Assembly: GCA_022567155.1 (NCBI GenBank)
Contig: JADFHN010000023.1
Coordinates: 1 to 51,178, forward strand
Length of the DNA stretch: 51,178 bases
Reading direction: 5' to 3'
Origin: Bacteroidota bacterium
GTDB taxonomy: Bacteria; Bacteroidota; Bacteroidia; Cytophagales; Cyclobacteriaceae
Under the pieces are notes generated by a model, which ran no database searches, was not told the DNA's origin, and was given only the letters and a program-made list of their open reading frames with translations. Made by a program: the position numbers and the translations under genes. Shown here piece by piece: positions 17,302-26,600 of the stretch; position 1 is the first letter of the stretch; every line of letters starts with the position of its first letter.

Positions 17302-18431
17302 TTGCGCTTGGTACTTATCTTTTTCACCATCATGTCTTTCCAGTTTGCAAATTCGCCTGCAATAATCTTCTCCCGTGCTTTTCTTATCAGCCACAAATAA
17401 AAAGTAAGATTATGAATACTTGCTATTTGTGCGCCGAGAATTTCTTTGCTTATAATTAAATGCCGCAAATATGCTTTTGAATAAAACGTACTTACATACC
17501 CTCCCAACGATTTGTCAATGGGGCTGAAATCATTTTTCCATTTTTCATTGCGGATATTAATAATTCCTTCTGAAGTAAAAAGCATGCCATTTCTTCCGTT
17601 CCTTGTAGGCATTACACAATCAAACATATCGATGCCAAGCGCAATACACTCAAGTATATTTTCAGGCGTACCTACTCCCATAAGATAACGCGGCTTGTCT
17701 TTAGGTAGTATCTGACAAACAAGTTCGGTCATTTCATACATTTCATCAACAGGTTCGCCTACGGAAAGCCCGCCTATCGCATTCCCCTCCCTTCCTGATG
17801 AAGCAATTATTTCAGCCGACTTTGTGCGAAGATCCTTAAACGTGCTACCTTGAACAATAGGAAATAGCGCCTGGTCATAACCGTAAAGTCCTCCGGTATC
17901 ATCCATGCGTTCGCAACATTGTTTCAGCCATGCATGCGTGAGCTTCAAGGAAGTCCTGGCATAATCATAGGTGCAGGGGTAAGGCGTACATTCGTCAAAA
18001 GCCATAATAATGTCCGCCCCGATTTTGCGTTGAATTTCAATAACTCCTTCCGGTGTAAAATGGTGCCTGGATCCGTCGATATGTGACCTGAAAGTCACCC
18101 CTCCGTCAGTAATTTTCCTGTTTTCTGCAAGTGAATATACCTGATAGCCACCACTGTCGGATAATATGGGCTTGTCCCATGCATTAAATTTATGCAATCC
18201 TCCTGCAGCAGAAATAATATCCAGGCCGGGCCGAAGGTACAGATGATACGTATTGCCAAGAATAACCTGTGCACCAATATCATCAGCGAGTTCGCGCTGA
18301 TGCACCGCTTTCACAGATCCTGCCGTACCGACGGGTATAAAAACCGGAGTTTCAATACTTCCGTGAGCCGTTTCGATAATTCCTACCCGTGCTCCTGATC
18401 CTATATCCGTATTTGTCAGAATAAATTTCAT
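17298..18431 (-). CDS. tgt: Queuine/preQ1 tRNA-ribosyltransferase
   Basis: Exchanges guanine 34 of GUN-anticodon tRNAs (Tyr, His, Asn, Asp) for preQ1, on the route to queuosine. The 377-aa TIM barrel has the general-base region LSDSGGYQV (Asp92) and the nucleophile Asp271 in DMFDCVMPTRNGRNG. The C-terminal zinc site is unusual: where canonical enzymes carry C-x-C-x-x-C, this one reads SPIDKSLGGYVSTFYS without a cysteine, though the fourth ligand region SIHNL (His340) is kept. From memory this is common in Bacteroidota Tgt. The start at 18431 (MKFILTNTDIG) matches homologues; the frame upstream to 18605 has no family similarity. First gene of tgt-lptG-EamA. Confidence 0.95.
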   Translation of the reverse strand: MKFILTNTDIGSGARVGIIETAHGSIETPVFIPVGTAGSVKAVHQRELADDIGAQVILGNTYHLYLRPGLDIISAAGGLHKFNAWDKPILSDSGGYQVYSLAENRKITDGGVTFRSHIDGSRHHFTPEGVIEIQRKIGADIIMAFDECTPYPCTYDYARTSLKLTHAWLKQCCERMDDTGGLYGYDQALFPIVQGSTFKDLRTKSAEIIASSGREGNAIGGLSVGEPVDEMYEMTELVCQILPKDKPRYLMGVGTPENILECIALGIDMFDCVMPTRNGRNGMLFTSEGIINIRNEKWKNDFSPIDKSLGGYVSTFYSKAYLRHLIISKEILGAQIASIHNLTFYLWLIRKAREKIIAGEFANWKDMMVKKISTKRK

Positions 18432-18677
18432 GTGATGTAGCCATTCCGCGTAAAAATACGCCGATTTAATGAAAGGGTATAACCCCGGTAGTATGGCATT
18501 GGAAACAAAATACTTAAATATATCTTCCGGAGCAGGTAAATTCGTCCAACCCGGAATGTATCCTGCGTTTGCCTGCCATAGCAACAGACTAGTGGATATC
18601 CACATAACTGTAACTTAATTCAGGTTTCTGACATCTCTTTACTTATAGAGTAAGGCTTATAATTATGATAATGCTTT

Positions 18678-18685
18678 TATATTTG
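18678..18685 (+). promoter_or_regulatory. Candidate -7 box of the glycosyltransferase gene
   Basis: TATATTTG matches TAnnTTTG exactly, but no TTG is seen at the -33 distance. A transcript from here would start near 18692 and exclude the ATG at 18665. Confidence 0.3.
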
Positions 18686-18697
18686 CCGGCCTCCTTT

Positions 18698-19813
18698 ATG
18701 CACATGACAGACATTCTCTACCTTGTATATGCGGCTTTAGCTGTATCTCATATCAGCTACCAGCTTTATTATATGCGTGGTCTTGCAAAAATCAAGCCGC
18801 CGGATGAAAATAGCCTGCAACACGAAGGTGTATCAGTACTGATAGCCGCCCGTAATGAAGAAAAAAACCTCCGTAATCTGCTGCCACATTTGTTCAATCA
18901 GGAATACCCGTTGTATGAGATCATCATTGTTATCAATAATACCTCAGATGGCACGCATGACTTTCTTATCGGTCAACAAAAAATTTTCAGTCGAATGCGT
19001 ATCGTCATCATCGATCATATACCTGACCATATCAATAGCAAAAAGTATGCACTTACATTGGGAATAAGGGCCGCATCCTACGATAAAATCCTGCTGACGG
19101 ATGCAGATTGCCTGCCGGCATCAAAATTATGGATAAAAAAAATGATGGCTGGATATGGTAATGATACTGATTTTGTGCTTGGATTCTCTCCTTACAGACA
19201 AAAAAACGGCTTTTTAAATAAACTTATCCGGTTTGAAACATGTGTCACGGCCATTCAATACCTGGGGTCCGCATCCAACGGGATGCCCTATATGGGAGTA
19301 GGACGTAATTTGTCGTATCGCAAAAGCTTTTTTATGTCTAAAAACGGATTCAACGGATTTCAGAAAATTACAGGTGGCGATGACGATCTGTTTGTTAATA
19401 AGAATGCAACTTCTGAAAGCACTTCTGTTGTATTAGATCCTGATTCAATTGTTATTTCAGAACCTGTAACTACATTAAGGGGATACATTTTACAAAAAAC
19501 CAGGCATTTATCAGTAGGAAGGCATTATAAATTAAGAAATAAAATATTTTTAGGATTATATGCGTTAATTCACTTATTATTTTGGGCAGGATTTATATCC
19601 AGTCCGGGTTTTAACCTTAATCCCGTAGTAATAATCCTTATTTTTACAGTTGGTTACATTCCGTTTATTGCCGGCTTCCATATGCTGAATAAAAAAACCG
19701 GGAATTATTTCCCGTTGACCTTGGTCATATTTATAGATTTAATTTTTATTTTTTTCTATATCATCGTTGGATTGCGGTCGCTGTTTACACGAAAAATTGA
19801 ATGGACGAGTTGA
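18698..19813 (+). CDS. Family 2 glycosyltransferase, membrane-bound
   Basis: GT2 (GT-A fold) enzyme of about 371 aa. An N-terminal helix (ILYLVYAALAVSHISYQLYY) is followed by the nucleotide-sugar domain: VSVLIAARNEEKNLRNLLP, then LTDADCLP with the DxD metal motif, then TGGDDDLFVNKN as the acceptor-side acidic motif, and HLSVGRHY in the place of the QxxRW-like motif. Two or three C-terminal helices follow. Such proteins add sugars to lipid carriers or lipids; the substrate is unknown. Starts at 18665, 18698 and 18704 are all possible; 18698 is chosen because a promoter-like TATATTTG ends at 18685. Its 3' end overlaps the sigma factor gene by 13 nt. Confidence 0.85.
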   Translation: MHMTDILYLVYAALAVSHISYQLYYMRGLAKIKPPDENSLQHEGVSVLIAARNEEKNLRNLLPHLFNQEYPLYEIIIVINNTSDGTHDFLIGQQKIFSRMRIVIIDHIPDHINSKKYALTLGIRAASYDKILLTDADCLPASKLWIKKMMAGYGNDTDFVLGFSPYRQKNGFLNKLIRFETCVTAIQYLGSASNGMPYMGVGRNLSYRKSFFMSKNGFNGFQKITGGDDDLFVNKNATSESTSVVLDPDSIVISEPVTTLRGYILQKTRHLSVGRHYKLRNKIFLGLYALIHLLFWAGFISSPGFNLNPVVIILIFTVGYIPFIAGFHMLNKKTGNYFPLTLVIFIDLIFIFFYIIVGLRSLFTRKIEWTS

Positions 19814-20412
19814 AAAAACAGTTTTCACAAAAAGCCCTGGATGACTTTAAGCTGATTGATCAGGCTACAAATGAGCATGATGAGCAGGCTTTTGCTCTTC
19901 TTATGGAACGCTACAAGAAACCTGTATATCACATGATTCTGAAAATGGTGAGAAATGTTGATGATGCCGAAGATCTCACTATTGAAGCATTTGCCAAAGC
20001 ATTTAAAAACCTTCACCGGTTTAAGAAAGACTATACTTTCAGTACCTGGCTTTTCCGTATTGCTACCAACAATTCCATTGATTTTATAAGGAAAAAAAGA
20101 TTGGAAACAATGAGTCTTAATACTTCATACCAGGATGAAAGCGGCGAAAATGTTACCATTGATGTTCAGGATAAAAACCCGAATCCACAGGAAGAAGCGA
20201 TAAAGTCACAGAAAAAAGAACTTGTACAAATGTTTGTCACCAAACTTCCGGCCAAATATCAACGGCTTGTACGTTTACGCTATTTTAAAGAGCTTTCATA
20301 TGAAGAGATAGCAAAGGAGCTTGAATCCCCATTAGGTACAGTGAAGGCGCAACTGCACCGTGCTCGCGAACTGATGTATGACCTGGTAAAAGGGAAAGAG
20401 CAGCATATGTAA
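19801..20412 (+). CDS. ECF-type RNA polymerase sigma factor
   Basis: Sigma-70 family protein of 203 aa with region 2 (ALLMERYKKPVYHMILKMV through DDAEDLTIEAFAKAFKNL and YTFSTWLFRIATNNSIDFIR) and region 4 (LPAKYQRLVRLRYFKELSYE with the HTH EEIAKELESPLGTVKAQLHR). No anti-sigma factor or FecR-like gene is beside it, so it is probably regulated otherwise. It starts inside the end of the glycosyltransferase gene (13-nt overlap), indicating coupling, and is followed by rsmG after 55 bp. Confidence 0.93.
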   Translation: MDELKKQFSQKALDDFKLIDQATNEHDEQAFALLMERYKKPVYHMILKMVRNVDDAEDLTIEAFAKAFKNLHRFKKDYTFSTWLFRIATNNSIDFIRKKRLETMSLNTSYQDESGENVTIDVQDKNPNPQEEAIKSQKKELVQMFVTKLPAKYQRLVRLRYFKELSYEEIAKELESPLGTVKAQLHRARELMYDLVKGKEQHM

Positions 20413-20467
20413 CAGGTTTGTACTTTCTATTGGTTTCAATCATTTATAGTCTGAATATCTTACACGC

Positions 20468-21103
20468 ATGCATCCGGCTGACAGCATTTATAAATACTTT
20501 CCAGATCTGAATCCCCGTCAAAAAGAGCAATTCGAAAAAATGGGGGGATTGTATATAAGCTGGAATAAAAAAATCAACGTGATTTCAAGGAAGGATATTG
20601 ACCATCTGTATGTCCGTCATATTCTTCATTCGCTGGCAATTGCCAACGTCATCTCATTCAGGTCAGGTACCAAAATCATGGATGCAGGTACAGGTGGCGG
20701 ATTCCCGGGCATTCCACTGGCAATTTTGTTTCCGGAAGTTCAATTTCACCTCACAGATTCCATCGGCAAGAAAATTACAGTTGTCAGGGAAATCGCTTCA
20801 TCATTTAACCTGTCAAATGTTAAACCGATGCAAATCCGGGCCGAAAATGTAAACGACAAATACGATTTTATAATCAGCCGTGCTGTCACCAGAATGAATA
20901 CATTTTATTATTGGGTAAATAAAAAAATCTACAGCCATTCTGTTAACTCCCTGGAAAACGGGATCCTTTATTTAAAAGGAGGAGACGTAGAAGAAGAAAT
21001 GAACGAACTTGGACATCTTTATCGTGTTTTTGATATAGCATCATTCTTTGATGAAACATTTTTTGAAACTAAAAAAGTAATTTTTGTGCCCTGTAGTTAT
21101 TGA
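20468..21103 (+). CDS. rsmG: 16S rRNA (guanine-527-N7) methyltransferase
   Basis: SAM-dependent methyltransferase of 211 aa (also called GidB) that methylates G527 of 16S rRNA; loss gives low-level streptomycin resistance in other bacteria. LYVRHILHSLAIANVI and the SAM loop IMDAGTGGGFPGIPLAIL are the family signature, and FIISRAVTRMNTFYYWV is the conserved RAV region. The start is the ATG at 20468. The next gene is convergent, and the 97-bp gap holds only AT-rich sequence. Confidence 0.95.
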   Translation: MHPADSIYKYFPDLNPRQKEQFEKMGGLYISWNKKINVISRKDIDHLYVRHILHSLAIANVISFRSGTKIMDAGTGGGFPGIPLAILFPEVQFHLTDSIGKKITVVREIASSFNLSNVKPMQIRAENVNDKYDFIISRAVTRMNTFYYWVNKKIYSHSVNSLENGILYLKGGDVEEEMNELGHLYRVFDIASFFDETFFETKKVIFVPCSY

Positions 21104-21200
21104 ATTATGGAAAAGTTGTCAACCCGCAAGATTTCTGAAATTGATTTGAGTAAAGTTATGGAAAGTTTATACAGACAAAGTAGGTGATTTGGACATGGTG

Positions 21201-22973
21201 CTAAATTTTGTAGCCAAAAAATTCTAAATTGAATGTTTCAATACTTCCAACAGATACTATCTTAAGTTCTACAACATCACCAACATTAAGTTTAAATAGA
21301 AATACATCACTATAGTAACTAAAATTATCTATTGCCACTAAATAATTAACTGAACTGATAACAATATACATATCTGATGGAGTTGCCAGACTAGATGTAC
21401 CTTTGATTATGAATGTATAAATCCCAGGTTCTGTAATATTAATTGAGCTTCCAGAGATTATTCCGTTTTCATCGAAAATAAATAAAGATAGGTCAAAGGT
21501 TAAGTCTGTTGAAGTAGTTGCTGAAATTGGTACCTTGAATGCATAAGTTGTATTTATAGCAGTTGTAAGGGTAACAATATCAGTGGTATTCGTTGCAATA
21601 TCTGATGTATTGATGGCTATCTGTTGGTCTAGCAGTTTATCTGCTTGTTTTAGATCAGTAGCTGTAGTAAGATAAGTAGTAGTACCATCAGGAGTATATG
21701 TTCCATTTGTATTTAATCCAGCACCAGCTTCAGTGGCATCTAACTCTGATTGAATTGCCGCATCAGCATTGGCTCTATTGGTTGATTCTGTTGATATAGC
21801 AGTTGAATTTGTTGTTATGGAATTCGCTAAACCAGTATCTTGTGCATCTACATAGCTTTTCGTAGCAGCATCCTGAACAAGTATCGGGTCTGCAAGATTA
21901 TTGATACTAGAACCACCTGCATCCGACCCTTGAGTAAGCACATCACTTAAGGTTTGTATCTCATTGGTGACATCTTTATCTAAATCAAGCGCATCCTGAG
22001 CATCTACATAATTCTTTGTAGCAGCATCGGTAGCAACTATAGGGTCTGCCAAATTATTAATTATAGCACCACCCGCATCAGATCCTTGCCCAAGCACATC
22101 TGATAGATTCTGAATCTCATTGGCCGGATTCGCATCCAGGTCTGCATCAATGTCAGCCTGCAGTTCTTCAAGCGCCAGTTGCACCTGAGTGGATGTAAGA
22201 TTGCCTGTTGGTGTTACTGCTACCTGCGCAGCATTCTGGATCTCGTTAGTTGGATCTGCGTCTGCGTCATCTACATTTCTGGAATCAACATAAGATTTTG
22301 TGGCTACATCCTGATTGCTCACAGGTTCGGCAAGGTTTCTGATACGCATATTTCCAGCATCATTATCCTGCATCAATACTTCCGATAATGTTTGTTGCCC
22401 CTCAATTCCTGTAATAACATAATCCGGATAAGTACCTGATACATTTACGGTACCTGCTCCCAGCAAACTTACCGGCTTGTCCGGTTTAGTATTGGAGATA
22501 ACGCCTCCGGTAACATCAATTCCATCTCCGGCAGTCATCCCGGTTCCGGACTGCGAGGCATACATGGCGTACGGAACGCTGAAAATCTGCTGGGTGCCTA
22601 CCATTTCAAAATTACTCCCGCCACGCATGTCCATTTCAATCTGAAGCCATTTATTCCCTGTTTGCCAGTCAACATCCTGCAGCGAACCGGTATGTTCACC
22701 CTGGCCGATCACGATTGTAAACAAGCCAAATTGGTTAGTGGTCACTGCATGTGTTTCAACATATTCAGACAAGCCATTTAAACCTTCTGCCAAAATACTA
22801 ACACGGAGGCTAATGGCCTGATTTACCTGCGGGCTCCCATCCGGATTTCTGGCCACTCCCTGATAATTTATACCCAAAGGGGCCTGAGAAAATGCCTCCA
22901 TCCACAGAAATACCAAAATGGTAATCAAACCAAAACACTTGCTTATATAAAAATATCCACCAGTCTTAAACAT
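21201..22973 (-). CDS. Secreted repeat protein with tail-fibre-like repeats and C1q/TNF-like C-terminal domain
   Basis: Exported protein of 590 aa. An N-terminal signal (about first 30 residues, ending AFSQ) precedes a beta domain with LGINYQGVARNPDGSPQ, typical of Bacteroidota surface proteins. Three repeats of about 38 residues follow (see the repeat entry), each with NNLADP and DAATKSYVDAQD, similar to phage tail-fibre or trimeric adhesin stalks. A Thr/Asn-rich helical stretch (about 385-475, DIATNTTDIVTLTTAI) looks like a trimeric coiled coil. The last about 115 residues (YAFKVPIS, ITEPGIYTFIIKG, LNVGDVVELKIV, LEFFGYKI) form a jelly roll like C1q/TNF heads. A trimeric fibre is inferred. 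The ATG overlaps the stop of the upstream sorting-domain gene as TGATG. It is not known. Confidence 0.8.
   Translation of the reverse strand: MFKTGGYFYISKCFGLITILVFLWMEAFSQAPLGINYQGVARNPDGSPQVNQAISLRVSILAEGLNGLSEYVETHAVTTNQFGLFTIVIGQGEHTGSLQDVDWQTGNKWLQIEMDMRGGSNFEMVGTQQIFSVPYAMYASQSGTGMTAGDGIDVTGGVISNTKPDKPVSLLGAGTVNVSGTYPDYVITGIEGQQTLSEVLMQDNDAGNMRIRNLAEPVSNQDVATKSYVDSRNVDDADADPTNEIQNAAQVAVTPTGNLTSTQVQLALEELQADIDADLDANPANEIQNLSDVLGQGSDAGGAIINNLADPIVATDAATKNYVDAQDALDLDKDVTNEIQTLSDVLTQGSDAGGSSINNLADPILVQDAATKSYVDAQDTGLANSITTNSTAISTESTNRANADAAIQSELDATEAGAGLNTNGTYTPDGTTTYLTTATDLKQADKLLDQQIAINTSDIATNTTDIVTLTTAINTTYAFKVPISATTSTDLTFDLSLFIFDENGIISGSSINITEPGIYTFIIKGTSSLATPSDMYIVISSVNYLVAIDNFSYYSDVFLFKLNVGDVVELKIVSVGSIETFNLEFFGYKI
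21837..22394 (-). repeat. Three in-frame repeats coding for stalk units
   Basis: Units at 22394-22284, 22109-21993 and 21953-21837 encode SDVL-x-QGSDAGG-like starts, NNLADP and ATKSYVDAQD. The last two are closest to each other; the first is diverged (SEVLMQDNDAG). Spacers between units also repeat NEIQ. They lie within the fibre-like gene. Confidence 0.75.
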
Positions 22974-23476
22974 CAATTTGCAATTTTTACAATCTTGAAA
23001 GAACCCAATGCATCTTCTTGTGCGGAATAAGTTCTGACGATATAAAGGCCAACGCCCAAAAACCTCAAATCGGCAGTACGGTTATCAAGACGGGTTCGCA
23101 TTATCTGCTTTCCGTACATATCTACAATTTCAATGGTGTCAATTAATTTTCCGCATGCTTCATCGCGTATGGTTATAAAATCTATGACAGGGTTGGGATA
23201 GTAGTTGATCTTAAAATCACTGCATGGAGGTTTTATTTCAGGTTGTAAAAAACCCTGTGTGATGATACCTCCGTTTCCGGATATCGTGTGTACAGCAACC
23301 TCCCCCAGCGATATGGTCATGATGGCAGTATTCTGTTCATAATTCCATCCCAAAAAGTTTAAAACATCCGGTGTAACTACCTGGCTGTATCCGTATCCTC
23401 CGGAAAAACTCTGAAAAAAAACAAAAACCAAACTGAGGTAATATTTATTGCAACTATGGTTAGGAGACGCAGCCAT
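22973..23476 (-). CDS. Small secreted protein with T9SS type A sorting domain
   Basis: 167-aa protein: signal peptide (hydrophobic LSLVFVFFQSFSGGYGYSQ region), a short beta domain with SLGEVAVHTISGNGGIITQGF, then a C-terminal sorting domain (INYYPNPVIDFITIRD, IEIVDMYGKQIM, LGVGLYIVRTY, SFKIVKIAN), the Por-secretion-tail pattern recognised by the type IX secretion system. It is therefore likely moved across the outer membrane and attached or released at the surface. Its stop shares one base with the start of the fibre-like gene, so the two are made together and may be parts of one surface structure (inference). A possible -7 box TATTTTTG on the minus strand lies at 23558-23551. Confidence 0.85.
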   Translation of the reverse strand: MAASPNHSCNKYYLSLVFVFFQSFSGGYGYSQVVTPDVLNFLGWNYEQNTAIMTISLGEVAVHTISGNGGIITQGFLQPEIKPPCSDFKINYYPNPVIDFITIRDEACGKLIDTIEIVDMYGKQIMRTRLDNRTADLRFLGVGLYIVRTYSAQEDALGSFKIVKIAN

Positions 23477-23596
23477 TTCTTTTTAATTTCGTAATGGTCA
23501 TTTCAAGCGACAATGAGATAATTATATTCCTGATTGTAAATTACAATACTCAAAAATAAGGAAAAAATTAGTTCATTGTATATACTGGAGGATTAT

Positions 23597-23647
23597 ATGA
23601 CTCAATCCACTGATAATCAGAATAATTATATTATAAAAAATATATAA
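23597..23647 (+). CDS. Possible 16-codon leader ORF before dnaE
   Basis: ATG 23597 is preceded by GGAGG (23587-23591) at ideal spacing and runs 16 codons to TAA, 8 nt before the dnaE start. The peptide (MTQSTDNQNNYIIKNI) has no recognised function. Shine-Dalgarno sequences are rare in this window, which makes the arrangement notable, but so short an ORF may be chance. Confidence 0.3.
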   Translation: MTQSTDNQNNYIIKNI

Positions 23648-23655
23648 AAAATACA

Positions 23656-26600
23656 ATGCCGGAGTTCATTCACCTACACAGCCACACGCAATTTTCATTA
23701 CTCGATGGTGCAGCCAGTATTACGGCGATAATGAAAAAAGCAAAGGAAGACAACATGAAGGCTGTGGCGTTGACTGACCACGGCAATATGTTCGGTGCTT
23801 TTAAATTTGTGGCCGAGGCCAGCAAGTTTAACATAAAACCGATCATTGGTTGCGAATTTTATCTTGTTAAGGACCGCACCCGGCATAAATTCAGTAAAGA
23901 AGAAAAAGACAAGCGGTATCATCAGTTGCTGCTTGCCAAAAACAAAAAAGGGTACGAAAACCTGACCAGGCTTTGCTCGCTAGGATATATAGAAGGGATG
24001 TACAGTAAATGGCCCCGGATTGATAAATCGCTTGTTGAAAAATATCATGAAGGATTGATAGCCACGTCATGCTGCCTGGCAGCCGAAATACCCCAGACAA
24101 TATTGCATAAAAGCGAAGAAAAAGCCGAGGAGTTGCTTACATGGTGGCTGGATCTCTTCGGAGAAGACTTTTACATCGAATTGCAACGTCATGACCTTGA
24201 GGAGCAAGATAAGGTAAATACTACACTTTTACGTTTTGCAAAAAAATATAACATCAAAACTATTGCCACAAACGATTCGCATTATGTAGATCAGGATGAT
24301 TACAACGCACACGATATATTACTTTGCATAAATACCGGGGAGTTGCAGAGTAAACCCATCTGGAAAGGAAACGGCTCGGGTGGAAAGGAGTTTCGTTTTG
24401 GTTTTCCCAACGACCAGTTCTATTTCAAAACTCAGGAGGAAATGGGCCGGTTGTTCCATGATATTCCGGAAGCGCTCGACAATACGCTTGAAATCAGCGA
24501 CAAAGTAGAAACCCTGGAGCTTAAGCGCGATGTGCTTCTTCCCAACTTCCCACTGCCTCCGGGTTTTAACAATGCCGATGAGTACCTGCAACATATCACA
24601 TTCGAAGGAGCCAAATCTCCGAAAAGGTATAGTGAGATCACAGCTGAAGTAGAAGAACGAATCAATCATGAGCTGAGCATCATCAAGCATATGGGATTTG
24701 CCGGGTATTTTCTTATCGTGGCTGACCTGATAAATGCAGGCCGTCAACTCGGGGTAATGATCGGGCCCGGGCGGGGCTCGGCGGCAGGCTCAGTCGTTGC
24801 CTATGCCATCGGGATCACCAATATCGATCCGATAAAGTACAACCTGCTGTTCGAACGGTTCCTGAATCCCGAAAGGATAAGTATGCCTGATATTGATACG
24901 GATTTCGACGATGAAGGACGACAAAAAGTAATCGACTATGTGGTGGATAAATATGGCTACAACCAGGTAGCGCAAATTATAACTTTTGGGACGATGGCGG
25001 CAAAAATGGCCATCCGCGATGTAGCACGGGTTTGCGACTTGCCACTTTCCGTATCAAATGTATTGGCCAAACTGGTACCCGAAAGGCCTGGTATTACGCT
25101 GGAGCAGGCCTATAAAGAAGTGCCCGAGCTGGCAGAAATAAGAAAAGGTAAAGACAAACGTGCCGAAGTGCTTAAACTGGCAGAAAAACTAGAGGGATCG
25201 GTACGGAATACCGGAATTCATGCTGCTGGTGTGATCATTGCGCCCAGCAATCTTACCAATTATATTCCCGTTTCCACATCAAAAGATTCCAATCTTCTGG
25301 TAACGCAGTTTGACGGTAAATTTATTGAAGACGCCGGCATGCTAAAAATGGATTTTCTTGGTCTCAAAACCCTTACAATCATCAAAGATACAATCAGGAT
25401 GATTAAACAGAGCCGGAAAATAGAAGTCGATATCGATACTATTCCTTTTGATGACAAAAAAACATTTGAATTATATCAGAAAGGAGATACCGTTGGAACA
25501 TTTCAGTTTGAATCGGCGGGTATGAGAAAATACATGCAAGTACTGAAGCCGACCGACCTGGAAGATCTGATAGCCATGAATGCCCTTTACAGGCCGGGAC
25601 CAATGGATTTTATCCCCAACTTTATTGATCGCAAACACGGCAAAGAAAAAGTTGAATACCCGCATCCATTGCTTGAGCCCATCCTGAAAAACACCTATGG
25701 CATCATGGTTTATCAGGAACAGATCATGCAGACTGCCCAGGTTCTTGCCGGCTATTCATTAGGACAAGCAGATTTGCTGCGGAGAGCAATGGGTAAGAAG
25801 AAGAAATCAGAGATGGAACGGCAACGGGAGATTTTTGTAAAAGGAGCCAGAGAAAAAAACAATATCGACAGAGAAAAAGCAGAGGAAGTTTTTACCGTAA
25901 TGGAAAAATTTGCTGCTTATGGTTTTAACAGGTCACACTCCGCCGCTTACTCGGTGGTTGCTTATCAGACCGCCTACCTCAAAGCGCATTATCCGGCCGA
26001 ATATATGGCCTCCGTATTGACTAACAATCAGAGCAATATTGATAAGATCACCTTCTTTATGGATGAGTGCCGAAAGCAAAACCTGAAAGTGCTGGGACCC
26101 GAGATCAACGAAAGCCGGTTAAAGTTTACCGTAAACAAGAAGGGTGAAATCAGGTTTGGGTTAGGGGCCATTAAGGGCACGGGAGAAGCAGCCGTGGAAG
26201 CCATTATCAGTGAACGTGACAAAAACGGGCCATTTACGGATATATTCGATTTTGCTTCGAGAGTAAATCTGCGCACCGTCAATAAAAAAACCTTTGAAAG
26301 TATTGCCATGGCAGGCGCTTTCGACTGTTTTCCGGATTTTAATCGCCGGCAATACCTCGAAAAGCCTGAAAACATTGATGCTTCATTAATCGAACTCGCC
26401 ATTAAGTTTGGCAACAAAGCGCAGGTGGAAAAGAATGCCTCACAGCATTCTTTGTTTGGAGAAGCAGGAAATTCCATGATATCCAAGCCTAAGTATCCGC
26501 CGATGGAACCCTACAGTGATATTGAAAAACTAAAAATTGAGAAAGAAGTCGTGGGCTTTTATATCAGCGGGCATCCCCTGGACCAATTCAGGATTGATCT

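Noticed and set aside
21107-21187. 26-codon ORF after rsmG
   Set aside because: No Shine-Dalgarno or promoter, low complexity repeats of TTATGGAAA; probably chance.
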